NCBI GenBank assembly: GCA_900770275.1
Contig: CAAGJS010000392.1
Coordinates: 1 to 5,780, forward strand
Reading direction: 5' to 3'
From: Erysipelotrichaceae bacterium
GTDB lineage: Bacteria; Bacillota_I; Bacilli_A; Erysipelotrichales; Erysipelotrichaceae
Length of the DNA: 5,780 bases
Of the stretch, positions 5,089 through 5,780 are shown piece after piece. Each line of letters starts with the position of its first letter. Within the stretch, counting starts at the first letter, position 1. Both the position numbers and the translations under genes were made by a program. Under the pieces are notes generated by a model, which was not told the origin of the DNA, made no database searches, and saw only the letters and a list, made by a program, of their open reading frames with translations.

Positions 5089-5780
5089 TTCCTGGCCTCC
5101 GATACATGGTTCAGAAGAATCGCAGTAACTAATGCCGCAAAGATCGTCGTCACAAACTGATCCAGCATATGACCCGAAAGATAGGCCGATCCCATACCGG
5201 CACCTAACGATACGGCAAGAATCACATTCTCCAGTGTAAACATCTCCTTATGGTATTTCAGGAACATCACCACGCCATACAGAATCAGGGCGACCCACGG
5301 TCCCAGCAGAAGAATCTCACCCGCATAGCCAAGCAGATACACCTGCATCACAAAGTCACGCTCCAGAACGATGGAGCCGGCATTGAAGGTGCTGTAGCCC
5401 ATGCCGAGAATCTTCTCTGCAGTACTCAGGTTTTGATACTTATACTTCGTAAAGATCGTCTCGATCTGACGGCCGTTGACACGGTCATAAACATCCATGT
5501 TCATGACATCGACCCAGAACTTCGGATCATGCTGGTAGCTGTAGTACTTCGTATAGTACTGACTCGGAACGGACTGGATATAGCGGCCATTGATGCCGTA
5601 CGCCTCAAACATGAACACGTAGAAATTGATATATTCCGGCGTACCCGGAATCAGGTCCTTCGCCTCTTCCATCCGTGCCAGACTTTCCGCCGCAACGCCA
5701 TTGTGCAGCAGCGCCGTATCATTGACCGCATCCACGTGCTGATTTTCAACGGCCGGCGTCCTTGGCAGCAATAATCCAAA
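5076..5780 (-). CDS. O-antigen ligase/polymerase-like polytopic membrane protein, C-terminal part (cut by right edge)
   Basis: The reading frame is open through the right edge (the first visible codons read FGLLLPRTP), so the true start lies outside the window and only about 234 C-terminal residues are seen. Counting from the Leu of LLPRTP, coded by TTG at 5769-5771, a long hydrophilic stretch (1-138, probably an outside loop) is followed by about three membrane helices (141-171, 182-197, 204-221) and a short basic end. The run 'NGRQIETIFTKY...EKILGMGYSTF...ERDFVMQVYLLGYAGEILLLGP' has the layout of Wzy/WaaL-type proteins and O-antigen-ligase-like membrane proteins: a loop Arg, an 'LxGxGY' turn, then an acidic residue before the next helix. 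These join polysaccharide repeat units on the outer face of the membrane. Its place ahead of two glycosyltransferases supports this. The call is moderate because such families diverge widely and the N-terminal half is missing. Confidence 0.7.
   Translation of the reverse strand, partial: FGLLLPRTPAVENQHVDAVNDTALLHNGVAAESLARMEEAKDLIPGTPEYINFYVFMFEAYGINGRYIQSVPSQYYTKYYSYQHDPKFWVDVMNMDVYDRVNGRQIETIFTKYKYQNLSTAEKILGMGYSTFNAGSIVLERDFVMQVYLLGYAGEILLLGPWVALILYGVVMFLKYHKEMFTLENVILAVSLGAGMGSAYLSGHMLDQFVTTIFAALVTAILLNHVSEARKCHR

Noticed and set aside
5250..5774. Plus-strand open frame opposite the polymerase-like gene
   Set aside because: The product is rich in His, Arg and Ile without hydrophobic segments or motifs, and the minus strand encodes clear membrane helices over the same region.
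1..5780. Search for tRNA or rRNA genes, insertion sequences and attachment sites
   Set aside because: The window is almost fully occupied by protein-coding genes, and I saw no transposase motifs, terminal inverted repeats, tRNA-like cloverleaf or rRNA sequence.

Overview
The window suggests a Gram-positive bacterium of the Bacillota. It holds a LytR-CpsA-Psr (LCP) transferase, a family that attaches polymers to the walls of Gram-positive and related bacteria, and every full-length gene has a plausible GA-rich Shine-Dalgarno site. Base composition looks moderate (roughly half G+C by eye). The LCP variant, with a short catalytic loop and a 'YVPISCY' type motif, reminds me of LCP proteins of Erysipelotrichia-like Bacillota. 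That placement is recollection, not a search result.

All supported genes lie on the minus strand, so the locus reads from the right edge to the left. From 5780 leftward: (1) the C-terminal part of a polytopic membrane protein of the O-antigen ligase/polymerase type, cut by the window edge; (2) a family 2 glycosyltransferase, overlapping the previous gene by 13 bp; (3) after a 59-bp gap with a candidate internal promoter, a second family 2 glycosyltransferase of the GtrB/DPM1-like polyprenyl-phosphate type with two C-terminal membrane helices; (4) 12 bp later, a single-pass membrane protein with an extracytoplasmic domain I do not recognise; (5) 2 bp later, a 711-residue LCP protein carrying a substrate-binding-protein-like insert, a PASTA-like domain and a Thr-Pro-rich tail. 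A probable intrinsic terminator follows. Then come a good sigma-70-type promoter, two overlapping inverted repeats and the first 12 codons of a gene that begins like a TetR-family regulator, cut by the left edge.

Read together, genes 1-5 look like the end of a cell-surface polysaccharide operon. The first glycosyltransferase would extend a lipid-linked repeat unit, and the GtrB-like enzyme would make a polyprenyl-phosphate sugar donor or a lipid-linked intermediate. The polymerase-like protein would join repeat units outside the membrane, and the LCP protein would move the polymer from its lipid carrier to peptidoglycan. The unrecognised protein sits between the glycosyltransferases and the LCP gene with near-coupled translation, which makes it a candidate accessory factor of the attachment step. 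The most unusual items are the composite LCP protein, its altered catalytic loop and this partner. No stretch over 300 bases lacks a gene; the largest gap, about 135 bp at 39-173, is filled by regulatory signals.
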